The notes beneath the pieces were generated by a model. That model saw only the letters and a program-made list of their open reading frames with translations, was not told where the DNA came from and did no database searches. DNA of 64,000 nucleotides from assembly GCF_007829335.1 (NCBI RefSeq), contig NZ_VIWO01000001.1:620001-684000 (forward strand). The letters run 5' to 3'. The position numbers and the translations under genes were made by a program. The DNA comes from Chitinophaga polysaccharea (lineage in GTDB: Bacteria; Bacteroidota; Bacteroidia; Chitinophagales; Chitinophagaceae). Each line of letters starts with the position of its first letter. The stretch's first letter is position 1. This document shows positions 34,559 to 42,689 of the stretch, piece by piece.

Positions 34559-34753
34559 TTATGCCAACTCGTTTTCTAACTCATCATGAAACTGGTCTTT
34601 TCTTTTTCTCCATTTTTCTTTTAGCTTTTCAGATTGACCTTTCAGCTTTTCTACTAATTCATCTTTTTTGTCTGAATTGAGGAAATATCCTACTGCTACA
34701 CCTACTGCTGCGCCCACGATAAATGAAACCACGGCTTTTGAACTGTTACTCAT
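34559..34753 (-). CDS. YtxH-domain small membrane-associated protein
   Basis: A 64-residue protein. It starts with a Gly/Ala-rich hydrophobic segment (VVSFIVGAAVGVAVGYFL, residues 8-25) and continues with a long, highly charged amphipathic helix (Lys/Glu rich, residues 28-64). That arrangement is the YtxH domain, seen in general stress proteins. It is the first gene of a minus-strand set with the holin-like protein (24 bp gap to the chosen start) and the coiled-coil protein. Stress-linked expression is known for the family; no regulatory site could be seen here. Confidence 0.85.
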   Translation of the reverse strand: MSNSSKAVVSFIVGAAVGVAVGYFLNSDKKDELVEKLKGQSEKLKEKWRKRKDQFHDELENELA

Positions 34754-34970
34754 AACTAAGGTTTTAAAGATGTTATAAATTAGGTTTTCTTTTTGGGTAA
34801 CTGAGGTTCAACAAACATTATTCCATAAATGATTATTTTGTATAACTTCCATGTTAAACCTCCGCAATAAGAACAAGTACCCTCAGATTTTGTTTATTGT
34901 TGACCGGAGCTTATACCAGACCATCGGTCTGCTTTTTGACATACCACCACCTCACACGATATGATGTACT

Positions 34971-36026
34971 ATGAGCTATTTTGATAATGACCGTCTTAAA
35001 CAAATTGGATTTCTGCTATTGATTCTCTTCCTGGGAATTCTCCTGTTTAAGGAAATGTATACTTTTTTTCCTGGTTTCCTGGGTGCAGTTACTTTATATG
35101 TTATCTGCAGGAAGTGGATGTTTCGCCTGGTGGAAGAAAGGAAATGGAGAATGAGCCTGGCCGCTACTGTCCTGCTCATACTGTCGTTCCTGGTTGTCCT
35201 GCTCCCCGTAGGTCTGTTGATTAATCTCCTGACTGCCAAGGTGACTTATGCTGCCACTCACACTGCCGACCTTATGAATGCCCTCAAGCAGGCCAATAGC
35301 CAGTTGGAAGAATACCTGGGTATGGGTGTACTAACCGCAGAACGGCTACAGAAACTACAAGAACGCATTACCTCCATCCTGCCAGGCTTCCTCGGCGCTA
35401 CTTTCAATACACTGACCACCATCGCGCTCATGTACTTTATCCTGTTCTTCATGTTGGTAAATGGACGGAAAATGGAGGAAACCCTGTATGAATATATCCC
35501 CTTGAAAGATAAAAACGTAGACAGACTGGGTAAAGAGTTCAACACACTGGTTATTGCCAACGCGGTAGGCATTCCTTTAATTGCGGTAGTACAGGGAATT
35601 GTGTCTTTGATAGGCTACCTCATTTTTGGCATCCCCCAACCTTTTTTCTGGTTTGTTGTCACCTGCTTCACTGCCATGCTGCCAGTGGTGGGCGCAGCTG
35701 CCGTGTATGTTCCCATGGGTGTCTATTTACTCGCCACGGGCAATGTTTGGCAAGGCGTAGCGATTCTCATTTACGGCTTTGGCGTGGTAGGTACTTCCGA
35801 TAACATAGCCCGCATGATGCTTGCCAAAAAAATTGCAGATGTGCATCCCCTGATTACCATCATAGGCGTTATTGTGGGAGTAAGCCTGTTTGGCTTTATT
35901 GGCCTGATCTTCGGCCCATTGCTGATTTCCATGTTCATCCTGTTGCTGGAAATATACAGCAACGAGTTTGTGATAAAAAGGCGCGACAAACCGAAAACAC
36001 CCGTCGACCCGGGACCTCAGCGATAA
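34971..36026 (+). CDS. AI-2E-family (PF01594-type) permease
   Basis: An eight-helix inner-membrane permease of 351 residues. Helices near residues 10-27, 30-45, 60-82, 145-162, 205-228, 232-258, 262-282 and 295-325 fit the family. The YhhQ/PerM-type pattern includes FFWFVVTCFTAMLPVVGAAAVYVP near residue 220, GFGVVGTSDNIARMMLAKKIADVHPL near residue 267, and IGLIFGPLLISMFILLLEIY near the end. Family members export autoinducer-2, Na+/H+ or other small solutes; the substrate here is unknown. The stop overlaps the convergent nadD gene by 10 bp. Confidence 0.92.
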   Translation: MSYFDNDRLKQIGFLLLILFLGILLFKEMYTFFPGFLGAVTLYVICRKWMFRLVEERKWRMSLAATVLLILSFLVVLLPVGLLINLLTAKVTYAATHTADLMNALKQANSQLEEYLGMGVLTAERLQKLQERITSILPGFLGATFNTLTTIALMYFILFFMLVNGRKMEETLYEYIPLKDKNVDRLGKEFNTLVIANAVGIPLIAVVQGIVSLIGYLIFGIPQPFFWFVVTCFTAMLPVVGAAAVYVPMGVYLLATGNVWQGVAILIYGFGVVGTSDNIARMMLAKKIADVHPLITIIGVIVGVSLFGFIGLIFGPLLISMFILLLEIYSNEFVIKRRDKPKTPVDPGPQR

Positions 36027-36586
36027 TAATTGTTATCCGCAATGTAATTGATCACCGGATCCGGCACCATGTAGCGTACCGATTTCCCTTCCTTAATCCA
36101 TTTCCGGATATCTGTAGCGGAAATGTCTAACATGGGCGCATCCAGTATTTCAATAGTGGCCCCAAAGGTATCACTTATTTCGTGTCCCGGCCGGCGGTAT
36201 ACGTAGATAGGATAATTCTTTATGATCTGCTCATAGTTTTTCCAGCGGGGTAAATTCTGGAAACTATCGCTCCCCATAATAATAGCAAATTCCTGGGTGG
36301 GAAACTTCTCTTCCAGGTAGGTGAGCGTATCTACAGTATAAGAGGGTCGGGGTAAAGAAAATTCGATATTGCTTGCCCGTAAACGGATCTCGTCTTTAAT
36401 GGCCAGTTCTACCAGGTGAAAACGATCATGCTCATTGAGCAAGGCAGACTGAGGCTTTAGTGGATTATGCGGAGAAACCACCAACCATACTTTATCGAGA
36501 TCTGTATTGTAAGCAACGTAATTGGCAATGATCAAATGCCCCGTGTGTATAGGATTAAAAGACCCAAAATACAAGCCTATTCTCAT
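36017..36586 (-). CDS. nadD: Nicotinate-nucleotide adenylyltransferase
   Basis: This cytosolic enzyme of NAD synthesis adenylates nicotinate mononucleotide with ATP. At 189 residues it is normal for NadD. The nucleotidyltransferase motif GLYFGSFNPIHTGHLIIAN spans residues 3-21 (GxFxPxHxGH), VVSPHNPLKP is near residue 37, SYTVDTLTYLEEKFP near residue 77, and the second motif ISATDIRKWIKEG (an ISSTxIR variant) near residue 155. It has its own 81-bp leader after the end of the Paa operon. Its end overlaps the AI-2E permease gene in convergent orientation by 10 bp. Confidence 0.94.
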   Translation of the reverse strand: MRIGLYFGSFNPIHTGHLIIANYVAYNTDLDKVWLVVSPHNPLKPQSALLNEHDRFHLVELAIKDEIRLRASNIEFSLPRPSYTVDTLTYLEEKFPTQEFAIIMGSDSFQNLPRWKNYEQIIKNYPIYVYRRPGHEISDTFGATIEILDAPMLDISATDIRKWIKEGKSVRYMVPDPVINYIADNNYYR

Positions 36587-36667
36587 GTTTCATCGTATAA
36601 GTTGCCAATGGCGACATCAATAATGCGTGTAAAAATAGGTATTTAATGCGGGAACATGACAATCAGC

Positions 36668-37159
36668 TTATTCCAACGGCTTAAACTGCTCAAATACCTG
36701 TCCGCAGGACTTACAAAAATGAATAGCTCTGCAAAGCGTAGAGCCAAATGGGGAACGTAAATAGGTTTCCTTACTGCCACAATGTGGACAAGGCACCGCC
36801 AGTAATATTTCAGCATGCACTTCCCCTGCGAGTAGCTGGGGTGGCGCTATACCGAAGTTTTGCAACTTTTCTTTGGCGGCCGCTGTCATCCGGTTGCTCT
36901 GCCAGTGCGCCTGTTTATCCACTGTTACGGTGACGGCTATATCCAGTTCCTGCTCCAGCACTGTTTTTATTCGTTGCTGAATATAGCTCACTGCCGGGCA
37001 GGCTGCAAAAGTGGGAATCATTTTAACGTGTACGGCACCTTCTTCCAGTTCAACGCCGGTAATCATACCCAGGTCTATCACACTTAACACCGGTATTTCC
37101 GGGTCCATCACGTGTTCCAGTGATTCGTATACCGACGCTATCGTAATTGTTTGTGACAT
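36668..37159 (-). CDS. paaD: Phenylacetyl-CoA epoxygenase subunit PaaD (MIP18/DUF59 domain)
   Basis: PaaD is the MIP18/DUF59 family protein needed to build the phenylacetyl-CoA 1,2-epoxidase, probably for metal-centre assembly. The DUF59 domain covers residues about 8-85 (ESLEHVMDPEIPVLSVIDLGMI, then the TFAACPAVSYIQQRI segment). A C-terminal zinc ribbon is visible: VPCPHCGSKETYLRSPFG and HFCKSCGQVFE, with paired CxxC near residues 126-129 and 149-152. It is 163 residues long and is the last gene of the paaABCD operon, 3 bp after paaC. No paaE reductase gene follows. Confidence 0.9.
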   Translation of the reverse strand: MSQTITIASVYESLEHVMDPEIPVLSVIDLGMITGVELEEGAVHVKMIPTFAACPAVSYIQQRIKTVLEQELDIAVTVTVDKQAHWQSNRMTAAAKEKLQNFGIAPPQLLAGEVHAEILLAVPCPHCGSKETYLRSPFGSTLCRAIHFCKSCGQVFEQFKPLE

Positions 37160-37162
37160 CGC

Positions 37163-37927
37163 TTACCAGCTGGCCTCCGTATCCAGGTTAAATACTTCTC
37201 CCATTTCTTTTAATAACGGTTGCAGATAGGGCGTATGGATGCCCTGCCGGCCGCCGTATGCAGGCGTAATGGTTTTAATGTCGGGTAAATTGAGCGAGGC
37301 TTTTACCAGTATCGGGTAAATCCGATCCAGCCAGCGCTGGTACAGGGCTGCCTCACCAGGGTACACTTTTTCAGTCACCAGTATATTTTCATATTCCGGA
37401 GATGCTTCAAAAATACCGGCCGCCAAAGCCATGGTATTATTCAACACCTCCTGCATACGCTGGTAGCTTTCCTCTCCTGCCTGGCTTAACTGCATAATCC
37501 ACGCATTGGCGTGCAGCGTATGATATTTCAATTCCCCTTTTACTTTTTTGCTGAGCATCCGGAAAGGCTCAAAGCTACTATCTACAAGGCTTTCATACCG
37601 GATAGCCTCTGCATGATCAAATAAAAAATGCCGCATCAGGCTAAATCCATATTCTTCGTTGGGCATTTCCACCAGGTGACTGCATTTGAAGTCTTTTTCC
37701 GGACGGTGAAAAGCAAATTTATCAGGGTCTTTTCCTTCCAGGTTTTCGTGCAATATGCGGTATAATGCCCATGCATGGCCTATTTTATCCTGCGCCATAG
37801 AAGAAAAGGCAATATCTTCCTCCATTACAGGCCCTAATCCGGTCCATTCAGAATTACGATGTCCCTGTATCAGTTCATCGTCTGCCATTTTGATGATCAG
37901 GTCCGTTAATGCTGCGTTATAGCTCAT
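37163..37927 (-). CDS. paaC: Phenylacetyl-CoA epoxygenase structural subunit PaaC
   Basis: PaaC pairs with the catalytic subunit PaaA and stabilises it in the diiron epoxidase. At 254 residues it has the ferritin-like fold of PaaA but with a degenerate metal site: AQDKIGHAWALYRILHENL near residue 42 and FLFDHAEAIRYESLV near residue 106. GRQGIHTPYLQPLLKEMGEVFNLD near the C-terminus is a PaaC feature. It overlaps paaB by 4 bp (ATGA-type) and is followed by paaD after 3 bp, which indicates tight translational coupling. Confidence 0.92.
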   Translation of the reverse strand: MSYNAALTDLIIKMADDELIQGHRNSEWTGLGPVMEEDIAFSSMAQDKIGHAWALYRILHENLEGKDPDKFAFHRPEKDFKCSHLVEMPNEEYGFSLMRHFLFDHAEAIRYESLVDSSFEPFRMLSKKVKGELKYHTLHANAWIMQLSQAGEESYQRMQEVLNNTMALAAGIFEASPEYENILVTEKVYPGEAALYQRWLDRIYPILVKASLNLPDIKTITPAYGGRQGIHTPYLQPLLKEMGEVFNLDTEASW

Positions 37928-38292
37928 TTGGATTGTTTAAATTTATTGATCTTTTCCATCACCTTAAATCCGCTCGCATCGCGGTAGGTCTTTTCCAGGT
38001 TGTTGGCAAACATATCCTCATCTTCTACGTCAAAAGCCAGGATATCCGAACTTTTCACTACCCAGAGGTTCACGCACTTTTTACGGCGGCCAAATTGTTC
38101 TTTGGCAAATACCAATGCCAGTTGCGGGTCAGGGGCATGTACGCACCCCACATGTTCGTGATGCGCCCCTCTTTTCTCCTGGTGAAATACTTCATATATG
38201 TTCCAGTTCTCCCCTTCTTCTACTTTCACAATTTCACCCGCCTCTCCCAGTTTCAGCCTGTTTACGCGGGGGTCTAAAGATTCGTTCGACAT
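37924..38292 (-). CDS. paaB: Phenylacetyl-CoA epoxygenase subunit PaaB
   Basis: PaaB bridges PaaAC heterotetramers in the epoxygenase complex. It is 122 residues. The conserved segments are WNIYEVFHQEKRGAHHEHVGCVHAPDPQLAL (about residues 31-61), RKKCVNLWVVKSSDIL near residue 69 and the tail with EKTYRDASGFKV. It lies between paaA (32 bp downstream of its stop) and paaC, which it overlaps by 4 bp. It has no enzymatic motif of its own. Confidence 0.92.
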   Translation of the reverse strand: MSNESLDPRVNRLKLGEAGEIVKVEEGENWNIYEVFHQEKRGAHHEHVGCVHAPDPQLALVFAKEQFGRRKKCVNLWVVKSSDILAFDVEDEDMFANNLEKTYRDASGFKVMEKINKFKQSK

Positions 38293-38324
38293 GTAATTGT
38301 TGAATAGTTTTAAATCGAAAAAAA

Positions 38325-39323
38325 TTAAGCTACCGGGAAAGTCTTTCTTTCAGCCGGCCGCATGAGTGCCTTGCGTACCCACCGTCCATGCTCTTCAGCC
38401 CATTTACGCACCTGCAAACGCTCTGCGTTACAAGGACCGCCACCATTGATGACACGGAAAAACTCATCCCAGTCGGGATCTGTGTATTCCCAGCGACCGG
38501 TTGCCTCATTTTTACGCAACGCCGGATCGGGCAATGTAAGGCCCAGATCCCATATTTTGGGTACGTAAGTATCCAGGAACTGGTTACGCATATCATCATT
38601 GCTGGCCATTTTCACTTTCCATTGCATGAGCTTTTCGCTGTGACTGGATACTTTATCGGGAGGGCCAAAGAAATGCATAATTGGCTGCCACCAGCGGTTC
38701 AGGGCGTCTTGCAGCATTTCCCGCTGCGCCGGAGTACCGGTAGCCAGCTCAATAAAAACATCATGGCCTTGTTTCAAATGAAAACTTTCTTCATAGCAAA
38801 TGCGTTCCAGTGCCCTGCAATACGGACCATAGGAACCTTTTGCATTAGCTACCTGGTTTACAATAGCAGCCGCATCAATCAGGAAACCAATAACGGCCAC
38901 GTCTGCCCATGTTTCGGCAGGGTAATTAAAGACATTGGAATATTTGGATTTGCCACTCAGCAGGTCGTTGATCATAGCTTCCCGGGATTTCCCCAGTGTT
39001 TCCGCTGCGTTATACAGTAGCTGACCGTGGCCTATTTCATCCTGTACTTTGGCTATCAGCGCGAGCTTGCGCTTAAATCCGGGCGCCCGGGTAATCCAGG
39101 TCCCTTCCGGTAATGCACCGATAATTTCTGAGTGAGCATGTTGTTCTATCAAACGTATCAACTGTCTGCGATACTCTGCCGGCATCCAGTCGCCTGGCTC
39201 GATCTTCTCCCCTTTGGCAATACGTTCTTCGAAAGCAGCGAGTTTTTCGGGCTCATCATGCTGTTCTTCTTCCCTCAACTGTTTCCTGTTGGGTTCATCA
39301 AATATATATCCACCGCCGTACAT
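38325..39323 (-). CDS. paaA: Phenylacetyl-CoA 1,2-epoxidase catalytic subunit PaaA
   Basis: This diiron monooxygenase subunit converts phenylacetyl-CoA to the ring epoxide. At 332 residues it has the normal length. The iron ligands are seen in [15 protein letters not shown] near residue 65, the ExxH motif [14 protein letters not shown] near residue 95, and [13 protein letters not shown] with the second ExxH near residue 172. The C-terminal [12 protein letters not shown] is family typical. It heads the paaABCD minus-strand operon. The upstream 157 bp to the divergent gene presumably hold its promoter. Electrons should come from PaaE, which is not encoded in this window. Confidence 0.94.
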   Translation of the reverse strand: MYGGGYIFDEPNRKQLREEEQHDEPEKLAAFEERIAKGEKIEPGDWMPAEYRRQLIRLIEQHAHSEIIGALPEGTWITRAPGFKRKLALIAKVQDEIGHGQLLYNAAETLGKSREAMINDLLSGKSKYSNVFNYPAETWADVAVIGFLIDAAAIVNQVANAKGSYGPYCRALERICYEESFHLKQGHDVFIELATGTPAQREMLQDALNRWWQPIMHFFGPPDKVSSHSEKLMQWKVKMASNDDMRNQFLDTYVPKIWDLGLTLPDPALRKNEATGRWEYTDPDWDEFFRVINGGGPCNAERLQVRKWAEEHGRWVRKALMRPAERKTFPVA

Positions 39324-39486
39324 AGTGCGATTGTTTTGGTCGGAAGTAATTTACGGAAAAAAGCCCGGTTTGACGGGAAATGGTTGTCTAAAAAATGGGG
39401 CTAAATGTTATAGAATCGCCAAATTTTTCCGCAATGGAACAGATTTTTATCCATTGCAGTAATTTTAACGACATCTGGTTTTGCTG

Positions 39487-40149
39487 ATGTTATCTACTGC
39501 TGCTATACTGTGTTTACTATTGCTGCCTCATGGGCACAAACACCCGCATGCCGGCAAAAAGGCGGATCCTCACTATACGGTCATAGAACTGAGTTTTGAA
39601 GAAGTGCATGCCCCACCATCCTGCAGTTCTGATACCCTTTTTTATGACCCGGAGAGACGGTTGCAATGGGGCGATTTCCTGGCCCAGCCTTCGCCCGCCG
39701 GCCCCAGCGCGGCAGTAGCCTACACCAGCTTCGCCTACGATGGCAGCAGCAACCTGGTACATGATACCCTGCGGATTATACTCCGCCTGCAGGTATTCTT
39801 CATTAAAAGCGCCTCCTGGGTACGGCCTGATGCCAAAAACAGCTATACCCTGGCCCATGAACAACTGCATTTCGACATCACCCGGTTGGTGGTGGAACGG
39901 TTTAAACAAAAACTCCGGCAAACAGCCCTGAATCGCGACGACTATGATAGTATCATACAATATCAGTACCTTCAATCATTCCGGGAAATGAACCGCCTCC
40001 AATATAAATTCGATGAGGAAACCGATCACGGATTAAACCCCGCAGCACAAATACGGTGGCGGGATAAAGTGAATATCGGATTAAAAAATAATGGCGTCCT
40101 CCCGGAAGAATTGGGCATTGAAGGCATTAACTTCACCCCCATAAAATAA
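39487..40149 (+). CDS. DUF922-like secreted/anchored putative metalloprotease
   Basis: A 220-residue protein with an N-terminal hydrophobic segment (about residues 1-14), possibly a signal anchor. Its main motif is an HExxH zinc-type sequence, AHEQLHFDITRLVVERFKQKL, near residue 124, preceded by the beta-rich segment RLQWGDFLAQPSPAGPSAAVAYTSF. This is the arrangement of the DUF922 family, predicted secreted zinc proteases. Start chosen at ATG 39487; a TTG 6 bp upstream is in frame. It is divergent from the paaABCD operon and upstream of the S41 protease gene (57 bp). Activity is untested. Confidence 0.75.
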   Translation: MLSTAAILCLLLLPHGHKHPHAGKKADPHYTVIELSFEEVHAPPSCSSDTLFYDPERRLQWGDFLAQPSPAGPSAAVAYTSFAYDGSSNLVHDTLRIILRLQVFFIKSASWVRPDAKNSYTLAHEQLHFDITRLVVERFKQKLRQTALNRDDYDSIIQYQYLQSFREMNRLQYKFDEETDHGLNPAAQIRWRDKVNIGLKNNGVLPEELGIEGINFTPIK

Positions 40150-40206
40150 TAATAGCGTTTTTGCCAACGTTTAGCCATACTAGTTATACAGTATAAAAAC
40201 CCATAC

Positions 40207-41658
40207 ATGCAATCTAATTATCTCTACAAATCGCTGGTAACCGGACTTTTCTTGCTTTTTTTATTGCCTGCCTGTAAAAAAAGTAACAATCCCCCGCCTG
40301 GTCGCCAGCCCGGAAACAATACAAATACAGGCGTCAGCATCAATGACAGCATCTTTTTTATTGCTAAAGATATTTACCTCTGGTATGATGCCTTACCGGA
40401 TAGCGCTACCTTTAAGCCCAACAGTTTTTCCACCACCGGGGATATGTTTAAAGCCCTGATGTTGTATAAGAAAAACAGTAGTAACCAACTGCTGGACCGA
40501 TACAGCTTCCTTGATAACGGCGGTACTTCCCGCGCCCTGCAGCAGGGAGTAGCAGGCGATGCAGGCTTCGAGGTTGGCTTCCAAACGGCAACAGAGCTAC
40601 GGGTAGTATATGTATACCCCGGCTCCCCTGCAGATAAAGCCGGGATTAAACGTGGCTGGCAGCTCACCGCAGTAAATGGGGTTACCTCATTCAAGTCAGA
40701 CCAGGCTACCAACGATTTATTGAACAATGCTCTCGGTGGTGGCGGCAGTAATACTTTTGGCTTCCGCAAACCTGATGGTAGCTCTCAAGAAAATGTATTA
40801 ACAGCTACCGACTATAAGCTCAATCCTATTTTATACTCGCACCTGTTCAACTTCAACGGCAATAAAATAGGCTACTTTGTATTCAACAACTTCGTAGCCC
40901 TGGCCGATGTAAAAACCCAGATAGACTCCATCTTTGGCGCGTTTGCAACAGCCGGCGTAAAACAGGTGATCATCGACCTGCGCTATAATGGTGGCGGACT
41001 AATTGAAACAGCCGAATACCTGGCCAACAAACTGGTACCAGCCGCCAAAACAAATACAGAAATGTATTCCCAGTATTTCAACAGCAATGTTTATAGCAAC
41101 AAGTATAGCCGCTACTTTACCAATATGAAGGCAGTTCCCTGGTTCCCAACAGCCAACTGGAGCGATATTTTCTATAGTGAAGCCACTACCTATAAAACAG
41201 CTAAATTTCAAAAGGATGGCGCATTAGCACTGGATAAGTTAAACTTCCTGGTAACCGGCAATACGGTATCCGCCAGCGAATTACTGTATAACGTGTTAAA
41301 ACCTGTAATGAACACCAAACTGGTGGGCAGCACTACCTACGGTAAACCGGTAGGATTTATCAATATTACCTTCGGAAACTATGATATGTATGCCGTCAAC
41401 TTCCAGACAAAAAATTCCGCGGGGGAAGGCGACTACTTCAGTGGTTTGCCGGTGCAGGTATCCGTACAAGACGACTATACAACAGATTGGGGTAACTTAA
41501 GCGATCCGTTGCTGCGGGCCTCTTTAATCGATATGGGGGTACCGGTGTCCTCCCTGGGACGCACTGCAAGAGTGGTTAACAGCGAAATGGTTCGCACTCC
41601 CGCTAACCGATTGGCGGCCACTCACTTCAAAGGAATGATACAGACCATTAAACAATAA
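40207..41658 (+). CDS. S41-family (C-terminal processing-like) peptidase lipoprotein
   Basis: This protein is an exported serine peptidase with a Ser/Lys dyad. The signal peptide ends in a lipobox (LLPACKKS, C23). A long N-terminal region (about 40-130) precedes a PDZ-like domain (FEVGFQTATELRVVYVYPGSPADKAGIKRGWQLTAVNG, near 118-160). The catalytic domain has FNNFVALADVK near 225, VIIDLRYNGGGLIETAEYLAN near residue 257, LVTGNTVSASELLYNVLKP near residue 345 with the catalytic Ser, and STTYGKPVGF near residue 375 with the Lys. At 483 residues it is typical for Bacteroidota S41 lipoproteins. A very strong terminator at 41668-41716 follows. Confidence 0.9.
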   Translation: MQSNYLYKSLVTGLFLLFLLPACKKSNNPPPGRQPGNNTNTGVSINDSIFFIAKDIYLWYDALPDSATFKPNSFSTTGDMFKALMLYKKNSSNQLLDRYSFLDNGGTSRALQQGVAGDAGFEVGFQTATELRVVYVYPGSPADKAGIKRGWQLTAVNGVTSFKSDQATNDLLNNALGGGGSNTFGFRKPDGSSQENVLTATDYKLNPILYSHLFNFNGNKIGYFVFNNFVALADVKTQIDSIFGAFATAGVKQVIIDLRYNGGGLIETAEYLANKLVPAAKTNTEMYSQYFNSNVYSNKYSRYFTNMKAVPWFPTANWSDIFYSEATTYKTAKFQKDGALALDKLNFLVTGNTVSASELLYNVLKPVMNTKLVGSTTYGKPVGFINITFGNYDMYAVNFQTKNSAGEGDYFSGLPVQVSVQDDYTTDWGNLSDPLLRASLIDMGVPVSSLGRTARVVNSEMVRTPANRLAATHFKGMIQTIKQ

Positions 41659-41667
41659 ATGCAGCAA

Positions 41668-41716
41668 TGTAAAACAATAAGGGCTCGCCAAAATGGCGAG
41701 CCCTTATTGTTTTACA
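41668..41716. terminator. Exceptionally long bidirectional terminator
   Basis: A perfect 23-bp stem with a 3-nt loop (arms 41668-41690 and 41694-41716, core GGGCTCGCCA/TGGCGAGCCC) separates the convergent S41 and M28 genes. It contains the stop codon of the M28 gene (41712-41714). Confidence 0.93.
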
Positions 41717-42650
41717 TCTTTTTTGCCCCACTGTATTTATTCTCCGGCATATCACTGTCCATCTTCTTTACCACATCCAGTATGGTTTGTACCGCCCGAT
41801 AATAAAAAGAGTGGTTAATTCGTGTATACTCGTCTGTTAGCCGGTGATAATCGGGATGATCTTCCACACCGAAGTACAGGAAAGGAATTTTTTGCTTAAA
41901 GAATTCATACTGATCACTTTGCCCCGTCCAGTCATCCATACCGGTTCCCGGTTTATCATGCCCCGCGATCAGTTGTACACTGCTACCAGCCGCGATATCA
42001 TCGATATATTTTTTAAGATCGGGATACTGGGTAGTGCCACACACGAACAATTCATTTTTATCATTATGGGCAATCATGTCCATGTTAATGTTTTGCCGGA
42101 TTTGTGTTAAGGGTACCGGTGGTTGCGCCACAAAGGCCTTGGCGCCCTGCAACCCTTCTTCTTCTCCATCAAAAGCGGCAAAAACAAGCGTATAACGGGG
42201 AGGGTGTTTTTTAAAATACGCGGCAATGGCCAACAATCCGCCTATACCGGATGCATTATCATCCGCGCCATTATACACGGTATCCTGGGCAGCGGGGTCC
42301 GACTTCATTCCCAGGTGATCATAGTGGGCAGAAATAACCATTACGGTACTCAGCTTTCCCGGAATATAGCCGTACAGATTAGTTCCCATTACTTTTTTCT
42401 CGCCTTCCTGAAAATAGAACGCGTATTCGTAAGTATCGTGGTAAGGCGTAATGCCGATTTGTTTGAAACGGTCAATAATGTAAAACTGCGCCAGGCGGCT
42501 TCCCCGGGTCCCTGCTTTGCGTCCTTCAAACTTATCGGACGAAAGGGTCCGTACATCCTTCATCAACAGGGAAGAATCTACCTTGGTTTGCGCTACGGCG
42601 GGAAGCACTGGTAACAAACAAAAACTGTAATAAAGCCATTTCATAAACAT
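41712..42650 (-). CDS. M28-family zinc aminopeptidase, secreted
   Basis: This exported metallopeptidase probably releases N-terminal amino acids. A signal peptide covers about residues 1-20. The two-zinc site is visible: VISAHYDHLGMK near residue 106 (His ligand), YNGADDNASGIGGLLAIAAYF near residue 127 (bridging Asp), and VFAAFDGEEEGLQGAKAF near residue 157 (catalytic Glu pair). The last ligand His lies in EDHPDYHRLTDEYTRIN near residue 265. At 312 residues it has one M28 domain and no PA insert. The stop codon is part of the 41668-41716 terminator. It follows the feoB gene on the same strand by 39 bp but is probably independent. Confidence 0.92.
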   Translation of the reverse strand: MFMKWLYYSFCLLPVLPAVAQTKVDSSLLMKDVRTLSSDKFEGRKAGTRGSRLAQFYIIDRFKQIGITPYHDTYEYAFYFQEGEKKVMGTNLYGYIPGKLSTVMVISAHYDHLGMKSDPAAQDTVYNGADDNASGIGGLLAIAAYFKKHPPRYTLVFAAFDGEEEGLQGAKAFVAQPPVPLTQIRQNINMDMIAHNDKNELFVCGTTQYPDLKKYIDDIAAGSSVQLIAGHDKPGTGMDDWTGQSDQYEFFKQKIPFLYFGVEDHPDYHRLTDEYTRINHSFYYRAVQTILDVVKKMDSDMPENKYSGAKKM

Positions 42651-42689
42651 TGCATTAATGGTTTGACTATACCTGCAATGTACAAGATA

